A DNA stretch of 64,000 nucleotides, from contig JABTUU010000001.1 of assembly GCA_015075275.1 (NCBI GenBank), positions 967,216 through 1,031,215 of the forward strand, given 5' to 3'. How positions within the stretch are numbered: position 1 is the first letter of the stretch; each line of letters opens with the position of its first letter. This DNA comes from Anaerolineales bacterium. Lineage in GTDB: Bacteria > Chloroflexota > Anaerolineae > Anaerolineales > Villigracilaceae. The notes beneath the pieces were generated by a model that was not told the origin of the DNA, did not search any database, and saw nothing but the letters and a program-made list of their open reading frames with translations. Below are positions 32,026 through 41,912 of the stretch, piece after piece. A program made the position numbers and the translations under genes.

Positions 32026-32568
32026 TTATCCATATAAATCATCATCCGCCCATTTTAACGGATTGTTGATGATGTAATTTCGGATTCGATTCAAATCCGC
32101 ATCATTGCGAATGATATGTTCGTAATAATTCCGTTGCCATACGACCATCCCGCGCGTCTGCCGCGCCGCATTGATGGCATACGTCACCGCCGATTTATAT
32201 GCGCGGACGATCGCGCCCAATGAACCCGCGGTTACGTTTGGTTGGGTAGGGGCGGTGGCAGTAGGGGCGGAGCGCCGCTCCGCCCCTACGTTTCCGTCAT
32301 TCCAAATAATCCCATGCGCATGATTCGGCATAATCATCAATTCATCTTCAAACAATTCGACATACGGGCGCAATTCGGCGGTCCTAAACCATTCGCGCCG
32401 CGCAATTTCGCCCCAATCGTTTAATCTCATCACGCCGTTTACAACCTTGCCAAACAAATGCTCGCGTTGATACGTTACGATGGTCACAAAATACGCCCCC
32501 GATTGGGCGTAATCGTATTCCTTCAGCCGAATTGATCGGCGATGATGGATGTCTGGGTTGTACGGCAT
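32026..32568 (-). mobile_element. REP-associated tyrosine transposase (RAYT, Y1/IS200-like)
   Basis: A 180-residue single-domain HUH transposase started at ATG 32568, 3 nt after the hsdR stop. The HUH motif lies in MIMPNHAHGIIW and the catalytic Tyr region in RNYYEHIIRNDADLNRIRNY. The end NPLKWADDD is typical for RAYTs. These domesticated transposases act on REP palindromes and do not move as classical IS elements. REP-like palindromes flank it, and one lies in its own frame (32261-32289; NVGAERRSAPTATAP). It sits within the hsdR-hsdM operon on the same strand and appears intact. Confidence 0.9.
32261..32289. repeat. REP-like palindrome inside the RAYT gene
   Basis: GTAGGGGCGGAGCG and its complement CGCTCCGCCCCTAC around a central base, the most complete REP copy in the window. 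It encodes VGAERRSAPT in a surface loop between the HUH motif and the catalytic helix. Confidence 0.85.
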
Positions 32569-32570
32569 GA

Positions 32571-35327
32571 TCAAACCGCCATTCGATTCGCAAATTCAAC
32601 TACATCATTCACTTCCTTCTCCGTAAACCACCTCTCCACAGCATCCTGACCAAACCCAACCAGCGCGGGCGCGTCATATAAATCCGCCGTTTCGAGATGG
32701 CGTTTCTGCAAGAACACGCTTTGCACGGCACGCAAGAAGCGGATCTGGTCGGCGTTGTATTTGTTTTCGATGATGAAATTCTCGAACTGCCGCGCCACCA
32801 CATCCTTGTAATCGGGCAAATATTGCATGTCCAAAACCTTCCGCACCAAGCCGAGAAAACTATCCGCGCTGTGTGCGAAGACCTTCTTCAAGTTTTCGGG
32901 CGTCACTTCCAAATCGCCTGCGCCGAGTTCTTTGGTCAGCGTGCGTTCCAGTTCGAGCAGTTGGAAGTCGTCAATCTCTGTGGGGGCTGAGCGGCGCTCT
33001 GCCCTTACGATGGCTTTGATGGTTGGATGATTGGCAACCAACTCCAAGATGCGTTGCTCCACCAACTTTCGATACTGCTCCACATACATCTGCGTGCCGC
33101 TTCTGGTCAACAAAATATAGCCGCGCACCGCGATAAAATCGCGCAGATAATCCAGCGGAAGGGGTTCGAGTCCCTTCTCTTTGTTTTTCATCTCTTTGGC
33201 AAATGCGTCGCGGAACTCATCCAGCCGCGCAGAGTCTGCCGTTTCCAACTCGCGCGCGGTGCATTGTCGGCGCAATTCGATCTGGCGCGAGCCGAGCAGG
33301 TTTTCCTTTAATTTGTGAGCGTCCTCAGCGATGGAAACTGCCAGGTCAGCGACATCCTGTCCCTTGCGCTTCATCAACTTCAAGCGCTCCATTTTGCTGA
33401 TGAAGGTCTCGGCGGCAATATCCACATCGGGCGCGTAACGCAGATGCGGCGCGACGCGCTGGCGCAATTTTTCAAGGCTCGAGGGAAGCAGATAACTCCA
33501 AAAGCCGTCCTCCCACACGTCTTCGATATTCGGCAGGTCTTTGCGCACCAACAGCGACTCTTTGGGAATGCGCTGGATCATGCCGCGCAGATCGGCGACC
33601 AACTGTTGATATTCGTCAGATTTCGGATCATCGAGAAAAGTTTCAAGCAAATTGACGCGCGTCAGAAAAATCCGCACCAGCACGGGCAGGGACGTATCCG
33701 CCGCTTCTTTCGCGTCCTTGCTGAAATTGTTGTCCCAAAAATCAATGACCAGAAATTCCTTCTTGCCGTTTTCGGGCAAACGTTCGGGGAACTTGCACGC
33801 GGCTTGAACCCGCGTTCCGCGCCCGAGCATCTGTTGTAACTTGATGGGCGATTGAACGGGTTTCATAAAAACCAAATTCATTACTTCGGGAATATCCACG
33901 CCCGTATCGAGCATATCCACCGAGATGGCAATGCGCGGCTGATTCTTTTTCTTGAAATCGTTCACGGGGATGTCGCGGTAATTCGCGTCGCTGACGATCA
34001 CCTTGGTCATATCCACGTATTGCTGGAAGACATCGTAAAAAGCATCCTTTAAGCGCAGGGCGTGTTTCTTGGTCATCGCAAAGACAATCGTCTTGCACGG
34101 CATCCCCGACGGGTCTTTGACGCACACATCCATGATCTCCTGCCACTGACGACGGAGCATGTCTTTGACCGTGACCTTTTCCTCCAGGTCTGTGCCTTCA
34201 AAATTTATCTCGTCTGGGTCTTGTCCGTGCTGGATGAGCAGATTGCGTTCCTCCTCGCTCAGGAATGCGCCCTTGATGCCCTCCTGCTGGAAGCGAGTCC
34301 GCGCGGCATACAGGGAGTAATCCACGAGATAACGATCCTCGACCGCCTGTTCAAAGGTGTAGAGATAGGTTGGTTTGTCGTCGTAACAATGAAAGGCGTC
34401 GAAGGTGTCGCGGTCAATGTAACTGGCAGGCGTGGCGGTCAAACCGACCATGCGCCCGTCAAAGTATTTCAGCACTTCGCTCCAGCGGTTGAAGATGGAG
34501 CGATGGACTTCATCGAAGACAAGCAAATCAAAATACGCGGGTGAAAATTTCTCAAAAACGTTGCTCAAGGTTTGCAGAGTCACGGCAAACAAGCGTTGCG
34601 TGCGCGTGTTGTCGTCATCCCAACTGCGGATTCGGGCGCATGGCTCATTCGGCAGAAAAACTTGAAAACCATCCTCGATAGTCTGCTTCACTAATTCGTC
34701 TCGGTCCGCCACGAACAACACGCGCCGCGCCTGATTAGAGCGCATGAACACATCAATCAATCCCATCGTCGTGCGCGTCTTGCCTGTCCCTGTTGCCATG
34801 ACGATCAATGCTTTGCGCTTGCCGTTGGTGAAGGCTTCACCGACTCGCCGAATCGCTTCGTGTTGATAAGAGCGGTCAACGATACTGTTGTCAATTTCCA
34901 CCGAATTGAGCGGTTTCGCGTTCTGACGCAGGTAAAGCAAATTCTCTAAATCTTCTCGCGTAAAGAAGCCGAACACTTCACGTTTTGGCGCGTACCCCAC
35001 ATCCACAAAATGGATTTCGAGTCCGTTGGCTAAAAACCCGAACGGGCGAAAACTCTGATGTTTTTCAATTTCGGTCACATAACGAGTCAGTTGCGCTTCT
35101 GCCAGGCGAACATCCACTTGTACTTTTTTGGCTTCGACGACTGCCAACACATCCCCATTCTCGCGGAACAGGCAATAATCCGTCACGCCATTCCAGGGTT
35201 CTTTATCGTAGCCGTCAACGGGAATCTCGATCCCCACTTTGGAATGATCGCGCAGATACCAGCCCGCCTTTTCCAACTGGGGGTCAATCATTTGCTTGCG
35301 GGTTTGATCTTCAGATATCTTTCGCAT
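32571..35327 (-). CDS. hsdR: Type I restriction enzyme motor/nuclease subunit
   Basis: A 918-residue protein started at ATG 35327 (GAGG 5 nt upstream). The N-terminal PD-(D/E)xK nuclease has TDYCLFRENGDVLAVVEAKK. The superfamily 2 translocase has Walker A MATGTGKTRTT, DEVH box LLVFDEVHRSI, LTATPASY, and motif VI QMLGRGTRVQ. The C-terminal part binds HsdM. It cuts unmodified DNA after ATP-driven translocation. A degenerate REP-like palindrome lies in frame near the C-terminus (VRAERRSAPTE). First gene of the hsd operon, followed by the RAYT, then hsdM and hsdS. Confidence 0.93.
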   Translation of the reverse strand: MRKISEDQTRKQMIDPQLEKAGWYLRDHSKVGIEIPVDGYDKEPWNGVTDYCLFRENGDVLAVVEAKKVQVDVRLAEAQLTRYVTEIEKHQSFRPFGFLANGLEIHFVDVGYAPKREVFGFFTREDLENLLYLRQNAKPLNSVEIDNSIVDRSYQHEAIRRVGEAFTNGKRKALIVMATGTGKTRTTMGLIDVFMRSNQARRVLFVADRDELVKQTIEDGFQVFLPNEPCARIRSWDDDNTRTQRLFAVTLQTLSNVFEKFSPAYFDLLVFDEVHRSIFNRWSEVLKYFDGRMVGLTATPASYIDRDTFDAFHCYDDKPTYLYTFEQAVEDRYLVDYSLYAARTRFQQEGIKGAFLSEEERNLLIQHGQDPDEINFEGTDLEEKVTVKDMLRRQWQEIMDVCVKDPSGMPCKTIVFAMTKKHALRLKDAFYDVFQQYVDMTKVIVSDANYRDIPVNDFKKKNQPRIAISVDMLDTGVDIPEVMNLVFMKPVQSPIKLQQMLGRGTRVQAACKFPERLPENGKKEFLVIDFWDNNFSKDAKEAADTSLPVLVRIFLTRVNLLETFLDDPKSDEYQQLVADLRGMIQRIPKESLLVRKDLPNIEDVWEDGFWSYLLPSSLEKLRQRVAPHLRYAPDVDIAAETFISKMERLKLMKRKGQDVADLAVSIAEDAHKLKENLLGSRQIELRRQCTARELETADSARLDEFRDAFAKEMKNKEKGLEPLPLDYLRDFIAVRGYILLTRSGTQMYVEQYRKLVEQRILELVANHPTIKAIVRAERRSAPTEIDDFQLLELERTLTKELGAGDLEVTPENLKKVFAHSADSFLGLVRKVLDMQYLPDYKDVVARQFENFIIENKYNADQIRFLRAVQSVFLQKRHLETADLYDAPALVGFGQDAVERWFTEKEVNDVVEFANRMAV
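32980..33008. repeat. Degenerate REP-like palindrome inside hsdR
   Basis: GTGGGGGCTGAGCG and CGCTCTGCCCTTAC, an imperfect version of the REP in the RAYT gene, in frame and giving the same ERRSAPT peptide. Confidence 0.7.
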
Positions 35328-35453
35328 TTCCACCTCGTTTGAGATACTTAATAGACATGATCGGAAATGATTTCCGAACGCGGATTTTTTCTTCCTGATC
35401 CGCGCTCATCTGCGTCCAATCAAATCGCTTGGGCTGATTACCGATAAGTCTAA

Positions 35454-38390
35454 TCATATCAAACGATTTGCGATTCCGTCTCGCATGAGTTCCAGCGGAT
35501 GCATTGCCGCACGCCCCGCCCCATCGCGGATCTGAATGCGGCACGCCGAGCCTGACGAGACGATTCGCATCCCTTGCAGAGTCCGCGCTTTGGGCAATAA
35601 CGTCAACTCGCCGATTTGCATGGAAAGGGCGTAATGTTCCGCGTCAAAGCCGAACGTGCCAGCCATGCCGCAACAGCCCGCCTCGCTCAACTCCACGTCG
35701 AAGCCGAGACGGCGCAAAACTTCCAGCGTGGCAGAGACTCCCGTCGGCTGACCATCCGTCCCAAAGACTGCGGCGCGGTGATGGCAGTGCGGATGAAAGA
35801 ATATCTTCTCGCGCGTTGGCTCGTCGTCGTTGCTTTTTCCCCCTTTTTCCTCTGATTCTCTTTGATTGTTTTCCCGTTGCTCCCAATTGGCTACGCGCAA
35901 GATAAATTCATCCAACATGAAGACGCGTTTCGAGAGCGCTTCGATCTCCGCTTTTCGATGCGGCAAAAGCGCAGCGTACTCCTGCTTGACGCAATACACT
36001 TCGGGCGGCTCGCAACCCACAAGGACGACATCCGCGCCAAAACTTTTGACTTCATCCAAAACCCTCGCGGCGTGACGTTGCGCCTGCTCAATGAATCCCT
36101 TCGACAAAAACGCCGCGCCCGCTCCGACGACGGAAATTTGCCGAGCGCGATAACCGAGCAAATGCAATATGTCTAACGCGGCTTCCTTAACCGACGGCTC
36201 GACGTATTCCGAAAACACATCCGTCAAAAAGAGGACTATTTTTTCGTTTTGCGAATCGCGCGCGCGTTTGCTCTTCTTGAAAGTCGGCAACGGGCGCGCT
36301 TCGGAAATGCCGAAAACTTTCGAGATAATTTTCTTCGACAGATTCGCTCGCATAAGCGCGTTTGCCAGCGGCGCGACGGGCGTCAGCGCTTTGGCGACGA
36401 CGTGAAAATAAGCGAAGAGATAATCGCGCAAAGGTCGGCGGCGCGTCTCGTAATAATGATGCATGAATTCGTATTTCAGTTTGGGCATATCCACGCCGCT
36501 GGGACATTCGCTCGTGCAGCCTTTGCAAGCGAGGCATTGATCGAGCGTCTCAAACGCCGCCGCTTCCAACTCGCTTTCGATTCCGTCATCCGCGCCTCGC
36601 GCTTTGATCAGCGCCCGCAATAGATTCGCCCGTCCGCGCGTGCTTAAGCGCTCGTCTCCGCTGGCTTGAAATGACGGACACATCACCCCCGCCGATTTCC
36701 GACACACGCCTTGCCCATTGCATTGTTCGATTGCGCCTGCCAGCCCGCGCTCGTGTTCAAAATGCAAAGCCGAGCTCCAAACATTCACGCGATACTTTTC
36801 ACCGTATCGTAAATTTGAGTCCATCGGCGGCGCATCAAACATCTTGCGCGGATTGAGCAAATCATCGGGATCGGCGGCGCGTTTCAACTTCCGCATCGCG
36901 TCCGTGATCTCTTTCCCGTAAGTGCGCTCGACGAATTCGCCCGAAACGATTCCGTCGCCGTGTTCGCTGCTCATTGAGCCGCCTAATTCAAAAACCAGCG
37001 CAAAGACTTGTTCGACGATAGCGCGCATAGCGCGCACGCCTTCGCCACGAGTCATATCCAACACGGGACGAATGTGCAAACAGCCGCCCGAAGCGTGCGC
37101 GTAAATTCCAGCGTAGGTGTTATGCGCTTGTAAAATGCGTTGAATTTCGCGCGCAAATTCGCTCAGCCTTTCGATGGGAATCGCACAATCTTCGATAAAG
37201 GCGATTGGGCGCGCCGTCTGCGGGCGCGAGTCCAAAATGCCCAAACCTAATTTGCGGATATTCCAAATTTGATTCTGCTCTTCATCCGATTCGGCGATCG
37301 TCAACAAACCGCCGACGGTTCGCAGCCTGCGCTTGAGCGCGTCAGATTCATCGCCGCTGAATTCGACGACTAATACCGCCGCAGGGTCGCCGACGATCCA
37401 GCCCATCTGACTCGCCGCGGCGGGGACGCTGCGCGCCAGATGCAAAAGCATTTGCGGAATCAACTCGATGGCGCTGGGTTTGAAATCCAACAAACGCGGC
37501 ACGTCGTCGCAAGCGGCTTCGATGTTTTCATATTGTAAAACGCCCAAAATGGCACGCTTCGGTTTCGCAACCAAATTCACTTTCATTTGGCGGATGACGG
37601 CGAGCGTCCCTTCCGAGCCAGCCAGCAAGGGAGCGAGGTTTAAGGTTGCAGGTTGCGGATTGGGATAATCTCCATTCCACTGCGGCGGCGCGGACGGACT
37701 CCACGGCAAAAGATAATTCAGCCGATAGCCCGCCGAATTACGCCACGACTTCGGATAATGTTCTTTGATGCTTTGAGTGAGATTCTCCCGAATCCCTTGC
37801 GCCGCCGAAATAATCGCCGCTTCTCGAGAGCCAATGCTTGATCGGCGCTTTCCTACGCCCCACTCGCTCAGACTTCCGTCGCTCAAAATCACGTCCGCTG
37901 CGAGCAAATGGTCGGCGCTCATGCCGTACAAAATCGAATGCGCGCCAGTAGCATTATTGCCGATCACGCCGCCCATTGTGGCGCGCTCCGCCGAAGCGGG
38001 ATCGGGACCGAAGGTCAAGCCGTATTTTCCCGCCGCGCGATTCAAGTCGGTCAAAATCACGCCAGGCTCGACCAGCGCATATTTTTCTTCGGGGTTAATT
38101 TCAAGGATGGATTTCAAATAACGCGAGCAATCTAAAATCAGCGCTTCGCCAATCGCCTGTCCGCCCAACGACGAGCCAGAGCCGCGCGGCAGAATTGGAA
38201 TTTTGTATTTCGCCGCCAACTCGACCGCCGCCTGCAAATCGTCTTGAGTTTTCGGAATGGCGACTCCCAGCGGCTCAATTTGATACATCGAAGCGTCGGT
38301 AGAATATAGAATTTTGAAAGCATTATCAAGACGCAGATCGCCCGCAAAGCGCTTGCCCAACTCAGCGATAAATTCACGAGAGAGGTTCAT
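35454..38390 (-). CDS. FAD-linked oxidase fused to Fe-S/CCG domains (D-lactate/glycolate-type dehydrogenase)
   Basis: A 978-residue fusion. Residues about 30-220 are an FAD-binding PCMH domain (ILPRGSGSSLGGQAIGEALI; GGVIGNNATGAHSILYG) and about 250-520 the FAD-oxidase C domain. Ferredoxin-like motifs follow, CNGQGVCRKSAGVMCP and CLACKGCTSECPSGVDMP, then two CCG (DUF224) modules (CEPPEVY; FHPHCHHRAAVFG; EAGCCGMAGTFGFD). This is the GlcD+GlcF layout in one chain, as in YdiJ-like D-2-hydroxyacid dehydrogenases, which pass electrons to quinone. TAGAAT sits 6 nt before the ATG with no ribosome site, a leaderless pattern. Confidence 0.88.
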   Translation of the reverse strand: MNLSREFIAELGKRFAGDLRLDNAFKILYSTDASMYQIEPLGVAIPKTQDDLQAAVELAAKYKIPILPRGSGSSLGGQAIGEALILDCSRYLKSILEINPEEKYALVEPGVILTDLNRAAGKYGLTFGPDPASAERATMGGVIGNNATGAHSILYGMSADHLLAADVILSDGSLSEWGVGKRRSSIGSREAAIISAAQGIRENLTQSIKEHYPKSWRNSAGYRLNYLLPWSPSAPPQWNGDYPNPQPATLNLAPLLAGSEGTLAVIRQMKVNLVAKPKRAILGVLQYENIEAACDDVPRLLDFKPSAIELIPQMLLHLARSVPAAASQMGWIVGDPAAVLVVEFSGDESDALKRRLRTVGGLLTIAESDEEQNQIWNIRKLGLGILDSRPQTARPIAFIEDCAIPIERLSEFAREIQRILQAHNTYAGIYAHASGGCLHIRPVLDMTRGEGVRAMRAIVEQVFALVFELGGSMSSEHGDGIVSGEFVERTYGKEITDAMRKLKRAADPDDLLNPRKMFDAPPMDSNLRYGEKYRVNVWSSALHFEHERGLAGAIEQCNGQGVCRKSAGVMCPSFQASGDERLSTRGRANLLRALIKARGADDGIESELEAAAFETLDQCLACKGCTSECPSGVDMPKLKYEFMHHYYETRRRPLRDYLFAYFHVVAKALTPVAPLANALMRANLSKKIISKVFGISEARPLPTFKKSKRARDSQNEKIVLFLTDVFSEYVEPSVKEAALDILHLLGYRARQISVVGAGAAFLSKGFIEQAQRHAARVLDEVKSFGADVVLVGCEPPEVYCVKQEYAALLPHRKAEIEALSKRVFMLDEFILRVANWEQRENNQRESEEKGGKSNDDEPTREKIFFHPHCHHRAAVFGTDGQPTGVSATLEVLRRLGFDVELSEAGCCGMAGTFGFDAEHYALSMQIGELTLLPKARTLQGMRIVSSGSACRIQIRDGAGRAAMHPLELMRDGIANRLI

Positions 38391-38416
38391 CCCACGATTC
38401 TACTCTTATTAAACAT

Positions 38417-38449
38417 AAACATCCGAGTTCTGAAGCAACTCGGATGTTT
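38417..38449 (-). terminator. Stem-loop after gpmA
   Basis: AAACATCCGAGTT / AACTCGGATGTTT, 13-bp perfect stem, loop CTGAAGC, followed on the minus strand by an AT-rich GTTTATGTTTAAT. Shares the TCCGAG core with the stem-loops at 1053 and 8363. Confidence 0.65.
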
Positions 38450-38465
38450 ATCTCGCAAACTCGCC

Positions 38466-39212
38466 CTACTTACCCTTTCCTTGATTCGCTACCGCCGCCG
38501 CTTTCTTCGCCGCCTCTTCCGCGTCGCCGAGATAGTAATGTTTGATCGGCTTCAAATCATCGTCCAATTCGTAAATCAACGGCAACCCGGTTGGGATGTT
38601 CAACTCCAAAATATCGCTCTCGGAGACGTTATCCAAATATTTGACCAACGCGCGAATCGAATTGCCATGCGCCACGACGAGAACGCGCCTGCCCGATTTG
38701 ATTTCAGGCGCGAGCGTCGCGTTCCAATACGGCAAGACGCGCTCGAGCGTAATCTTCAGCGATTCGGCGGCGGGCAACTGCTCGGGCGTTAAGTCAGCAT
38801 AACGCCGATCAAAACGCGGATGTCGCTCATCGTCCAAATTCAGCGGCGGCGGCGGAACGTCGTAAGAACGTCGCCAAATCTTGACTTGTTCTTCGCCAAA
38901 TTCTCGCGCCGTTTCGGCTTTGTTCAATCCTTGCAACGCGCCGTAATGACGTTCGTTTAACTGCCATGCGCGGACGACGGGAATCCAATCCAAATTCATT
39001 TCATCTTGAATGATGTTCAGCGTTTTTATCGCGCGCTTCAAAACCGACGTATAAGCGATATCAAAATCGTAGCCGCCCGTCTTCAACAGCCCGCCTGCTT
39101 CGGCGGCTTCGGATTTGCCCAACTCAGTCAAATCCACATCCGTCCAGCCCGTGAAGCGGTTTTCTAAATTCCAGGCGCTTTGCCCATGACGAACCAAAAC
39201 AAGCGTATGCAT
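38466..39212 (-). CDS. gpmA: 2,3-bisphosphoglycerate-dependent phosphoglycerate mutase
   Basis: A 248-residue glycolytic enzyme started at ATG 39212 ([19 protein letters not shown] 6 nt upstream; the frame is open further to 39254 without a ribosome site). The phospho-acceptor His lies in VRHGQSAWN, then [24 protein letters not shown] and the second His in [15 protein letters not shown]. It interconverts 3- and 2-phosphoglycerate. Length and motifs are normal. It ends in an Ala/Lys-rich tail. Divergent from mutS. Confidence 0.95.
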   Translation of the reverse strand: MHTLVLVRHGQSAWNLENRFTGWTDVDLTELGKSEAAEAGGLLKTGGYDFDIAYTSVLKRAIKTLNIIQDEMNLDWIPVVRAWQLNERHYGALQGLNKAETAREFGEEQVKIWRRSYDVPPPPLNLDDERHPRFDRRYADLTPEQLPAAESLKITLERVLPYWNATLAPEIKSGRRVLVVAHGNSIRALVKYLDNVSESDILELNIPTGLPLIYELDDDLKPIKHYYLGDAEEAAKKAAAVANQGKGK

Positions 39213-39321
39213 TTCATCTCCATATTGGCGTAACCTAAGCTGCGAAACATTCACAAAACGACACAGATCGTTTCAGCGGAAATCCGCCGCTCGTCTAATC
39301 GGAAATTATACAGCCTCATAG

Positions 39322-39327
39322 TAAAAT
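39322..39327 (+). promoter_or_regulatory. -10 element directly before mutS
   Basis: TAAAAT ends 6 nt before the mutS ATG; no ribosome site exists, so a leaderless mRNA is likely. Confidence 0.4.
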
Positions 39328-39333
39328 CAAGCC

Positions 39334-41910
39334 ATGTCCAACGAAGACCTCACGCCCGTTCGCAAACAATATTTGGAAATTAAAAAAGATTTCCCCGACT
39401 CGATTCTATTTTTTCGGCTCGGCGATTTTTACGAAACTTTCGACGAAGACGCGGAAATAACGGCGCGCGAACTCGACATCGTGTTAACCTCGCGCCCCGT
39501 CGGCGGCGGCGTGCGCGTTCCGCTGGCGGGCATCCCCTATCACGCGGCGGACAACTACATTGCGCGGCTGATCGAGAAAGGCTATCACGTCGCCATTTGC
39601 GAACAAGTCGGCGAACAACCCAACAAAGGGATTTTCCCGCGCAAAGTTGTGCGCGTCGTCACGCCGGGGACCGTAACCGAACCTGCGCTGTTGCCGGGCG
39701 ATTCCAATAACTATCTCGCCGCCGTGATTTTAGATTCATCCGCATCCGTCAACGCAACGCTCGCTTCCGTCTCCTATGCCGACGTTACCACCGGGGAATT
39801 CGCCGTCGCAGAGTTTCCGCTCGAAGCCTTGCGCGCCGAGTTGACGCGCTTGCGCCCCGCCGAAATTTTATGCTCCGATAATCAAGTTTTGCCCGAAGGA
39901 ATTCTCGGTCATATTACGAAAATCCCCGCATGGAAATTCGAGCCTGGAAAATGCGCCGAAGCGCTGATGGCGCAATTCAAATCGTCCACGCTGGACGGGT
40001 TGGGAATCAAATCCAATTCGCTCTCCGCGCGCGCGGCGGGCGCGATCATCCAATATCTGAAAGAGACGCAACCCGACGCGCTCAATCTGCTAACTTCGCT
40101 GCGTTCTTACAGCTTGAACGATTTTATGACGCTGGATTCTTCTACGCGCCGAAACCTTGAGTTGAACGAAACGCTGCGCGGAGAGAGCAAAGGTTCGCTG
40201 CTCGGCGTGTTAGATCAAACCGTTACGCCAATGGGCAAACGACTCATACATCAATGGGTCAGTCAGCCGCTGTTAAATATCGCAAAGATTCAACAACGCC
40301 AAAACGGCGTGGACTATTTTTTCTCAAACGGCATGAATCGCGCCGAACTGCGCGCCGCGCTTAAACCCGTATTGGATTTAGAAAGACTTATCAATCGTAT
40401 TATCGCAGGGCAAGCCCAGCCGCGAGATTTAGTCGGCATGAGAAATACTTTTGCGGAATTGCCGAAGATTAAGTCCATTGTGCAGGATTGGGAATCGACG
40501 AATCATAAAGACTGGACGATATGCGAAGAGCAACTCGCGCTGCTGCAAAACGCCGTCAGCGACGACCCGCCCGCAACGCTGCAAAATACCGGCGTAATTC
40601 GCGCGGGATATTCGCAGGAACTGGATTCAGTCGTCGAAGCGTCTCGACATGCGCGAGAGTGGATCGCCAATCTTGAATCCGTCGAGCGGGCGAAGACCGC
40701 CATTAAAACGCTCAAGGTTGGCTATAACAAAGTCTTCGGCTATTACATCGAAATCTCGCGCGGCGCGGCGGAGAAAGCGCCCGAACATTACATCCGCAAG
40801 CAGACGCTGGTCAACGCCGAGCGCTTCATCACGCCTGAGATGAAAGAATACGAAACGCTAGTGCTGAACGCCGAAGAACGCATCAAGGAAATCGAATCGC
40901 GCTTATTCAAAGAAATTTGCGCGGAACTCGGCAAAGCCGCAAATCAAATTTTGTCCGCCGCGCGGGCGCTCGCCGAGTTGGACGTTCTCTCCGCGCTGGG
41001 CGAGGTTGCCGCGCTGGACGGTTACGTCAAACCTGAGATTGCGGCGGACGGCGGATTAGAGATCCACGAGGGCAGGCATCCCGTCGTCGAGCATCTTTTG
41101 AAAGGCGAGCGCTACGTCCCTAACGACGTTCTCTTCGAGCAAGGCGAAATAGTGCGCGTCATCACGGGCCCGAACATGAGCGGAAAATCCACTTACCTTC
41201 GGCAAACCGCGTTGATCGTTTTGATGGCGCAGATGGGTTCGTTCGTCCCCGCCGCGTCGGCGCGCATCGGGCTGGTGGACCGCATCTTCACGCGCATCGG
41301 CGCGCAGGATGAAATTCACGCGGGGCAGTCTACTTTTATGGTGGAGATGGTCGAGGCGGCGAATATTTTGCATCACGCCACGCCGCGCAGTTTGCTCATC
41401 CTCGACGAAATCGGGCGCGGCACATCCACTTACGACGGCTTATCCATCGCCTGGGGCATCATCGAGTACATCCATAATCATCCGCAACTGCGCTCAAAAA
41501 CTTTATTCGCAACGCACTATCACGAACTAACTCAATTGGCGGATTTATTGCCGGGCGTGCGGAATTACAATGTGGCGGTCAGCGAGGCAGACAACAAAGT
41601 CGTCTTCTTGCGTAAAATTATCGCCGGCGGCGCGGATCGTTCGTACGGGATTCACGTCGCGCAACTGGCAGGCTTGCCCGCGCCCGTCGTCCAACGCGCC
41701 AACGAAATCATGGCGCAACTGGAGAAGACTTCGGGGCGCGCCGTAAAAATTGACCCGCACGCCGCGCAACAAGTCGCGCTGTTTCCAGAGACCAATCCGC
41801 TGCTGGATGAGTTGAAGGGCATGGACATTAATTCGCTCTCCCCTATCGAGGCGTTGAATAAGTTGTTTGAATGGCAGAAGCGCTTTCAGCAAAATCACTC
41901 GCAGAAGTAA
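39334..41910 (+). CDS. mutS: DNA mismatch repair protein MutS
   Basis: An 858-residue MutS. The mismatch-binding domain has FFRLGDFYETFDEDAE (family F-x-E region appears as FYE). The connector, lever and clamp domains follow. The ATPase has Walker A TGPNMSGKSTYLRQ (about residue 611), AQMGSFVPA, Walker B LLILDEIGRGTSTYDG, and LFATHYHEL. It recognises mismatches and recruits MutL. Full length, with the usual C-terminal dimerisation region. It converges with the membrane-protein gene at 41913. Confidence 0.97.
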   Translation: MSNEDLTPVRKQYLEIKKDFPDSILFFRLGDFYETFDEDAEITARELDIVLTSRPVGGGVRVPLAGIPYHAADNYIARLIEKGYHVAICEQVGEQPNKGIFPRKVVRVVTPGTVTEPALLPGDSNNYLAAVILDSSASVNATLASVSYADVTTGEFAVAEFPLEALRAELTRLRPAEILCSDNQVLPEGILGHITKIPAWKFEPGKCAEALMAQFKSSTLDGLGIKSNSLSARAAGAIIQYLKETQPDALNLLTSLRSYSLNDFMTLDSSTRRNLELNETLRGESKGSLLGVLDQTVTPMGKRLIHQWVSQPLLNIAKIQQRQNGVDYFFSNGMNRAELRAALKPVLDLERLINRIIAGQAQPRDLVGMRNTFAELPKIKSIVQDWESTNHKDWTICEEQLALLQNAVSDDPPATLQNTGVIRAGYSQELDSVVEASRHAREWIANLESVERAKTAIKTLKVGYNKVFGYYIEISRGAAEKAPEHYIRKQTLVNAERFITPEMKEYETLVLNAEERIKEIESRLFKEICAELGKAANQILSAARALAELDVLSALGEVAALDGYVKPEIAADGGLEIHEGRHPVVEHLLKGERYVPNDVLFEQGEIVRVITGPNMSGKSTYLRQTALIVLMAQMGSFVPAASARIGLVDRIFTRIGAQDEIHAGQSTFMVEMVEAANILHHATPRSLLILDEIGRGTSTYDGLSIAWGIIEYIHNHPQLRSKTLFATHYHELTQLADLLPGVRNYNVAVSEADNKVVFLRKIIAGGADRSYGIHVAQLAGLPAPVVQRANEIMAQLEKTSGRAVKIDPHAAQQVALFPETNPLLDELKGMDINSLSPIEALNKLFEWQKRFQQNHSQK

Positions 41911-41912
41911 AG

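Noticed and set aside
30476..32077. Plus-strand frames opposite hsdM and the RAYT gene
   Set aside because: Shadows of the R-M genes; no domain recognisable.
32026..32574. Complete IS200/IS605 insertion sequence
   Set aside because: Single-domain RAYT with REP palindromes; no tnpB and no defined element ends seen.
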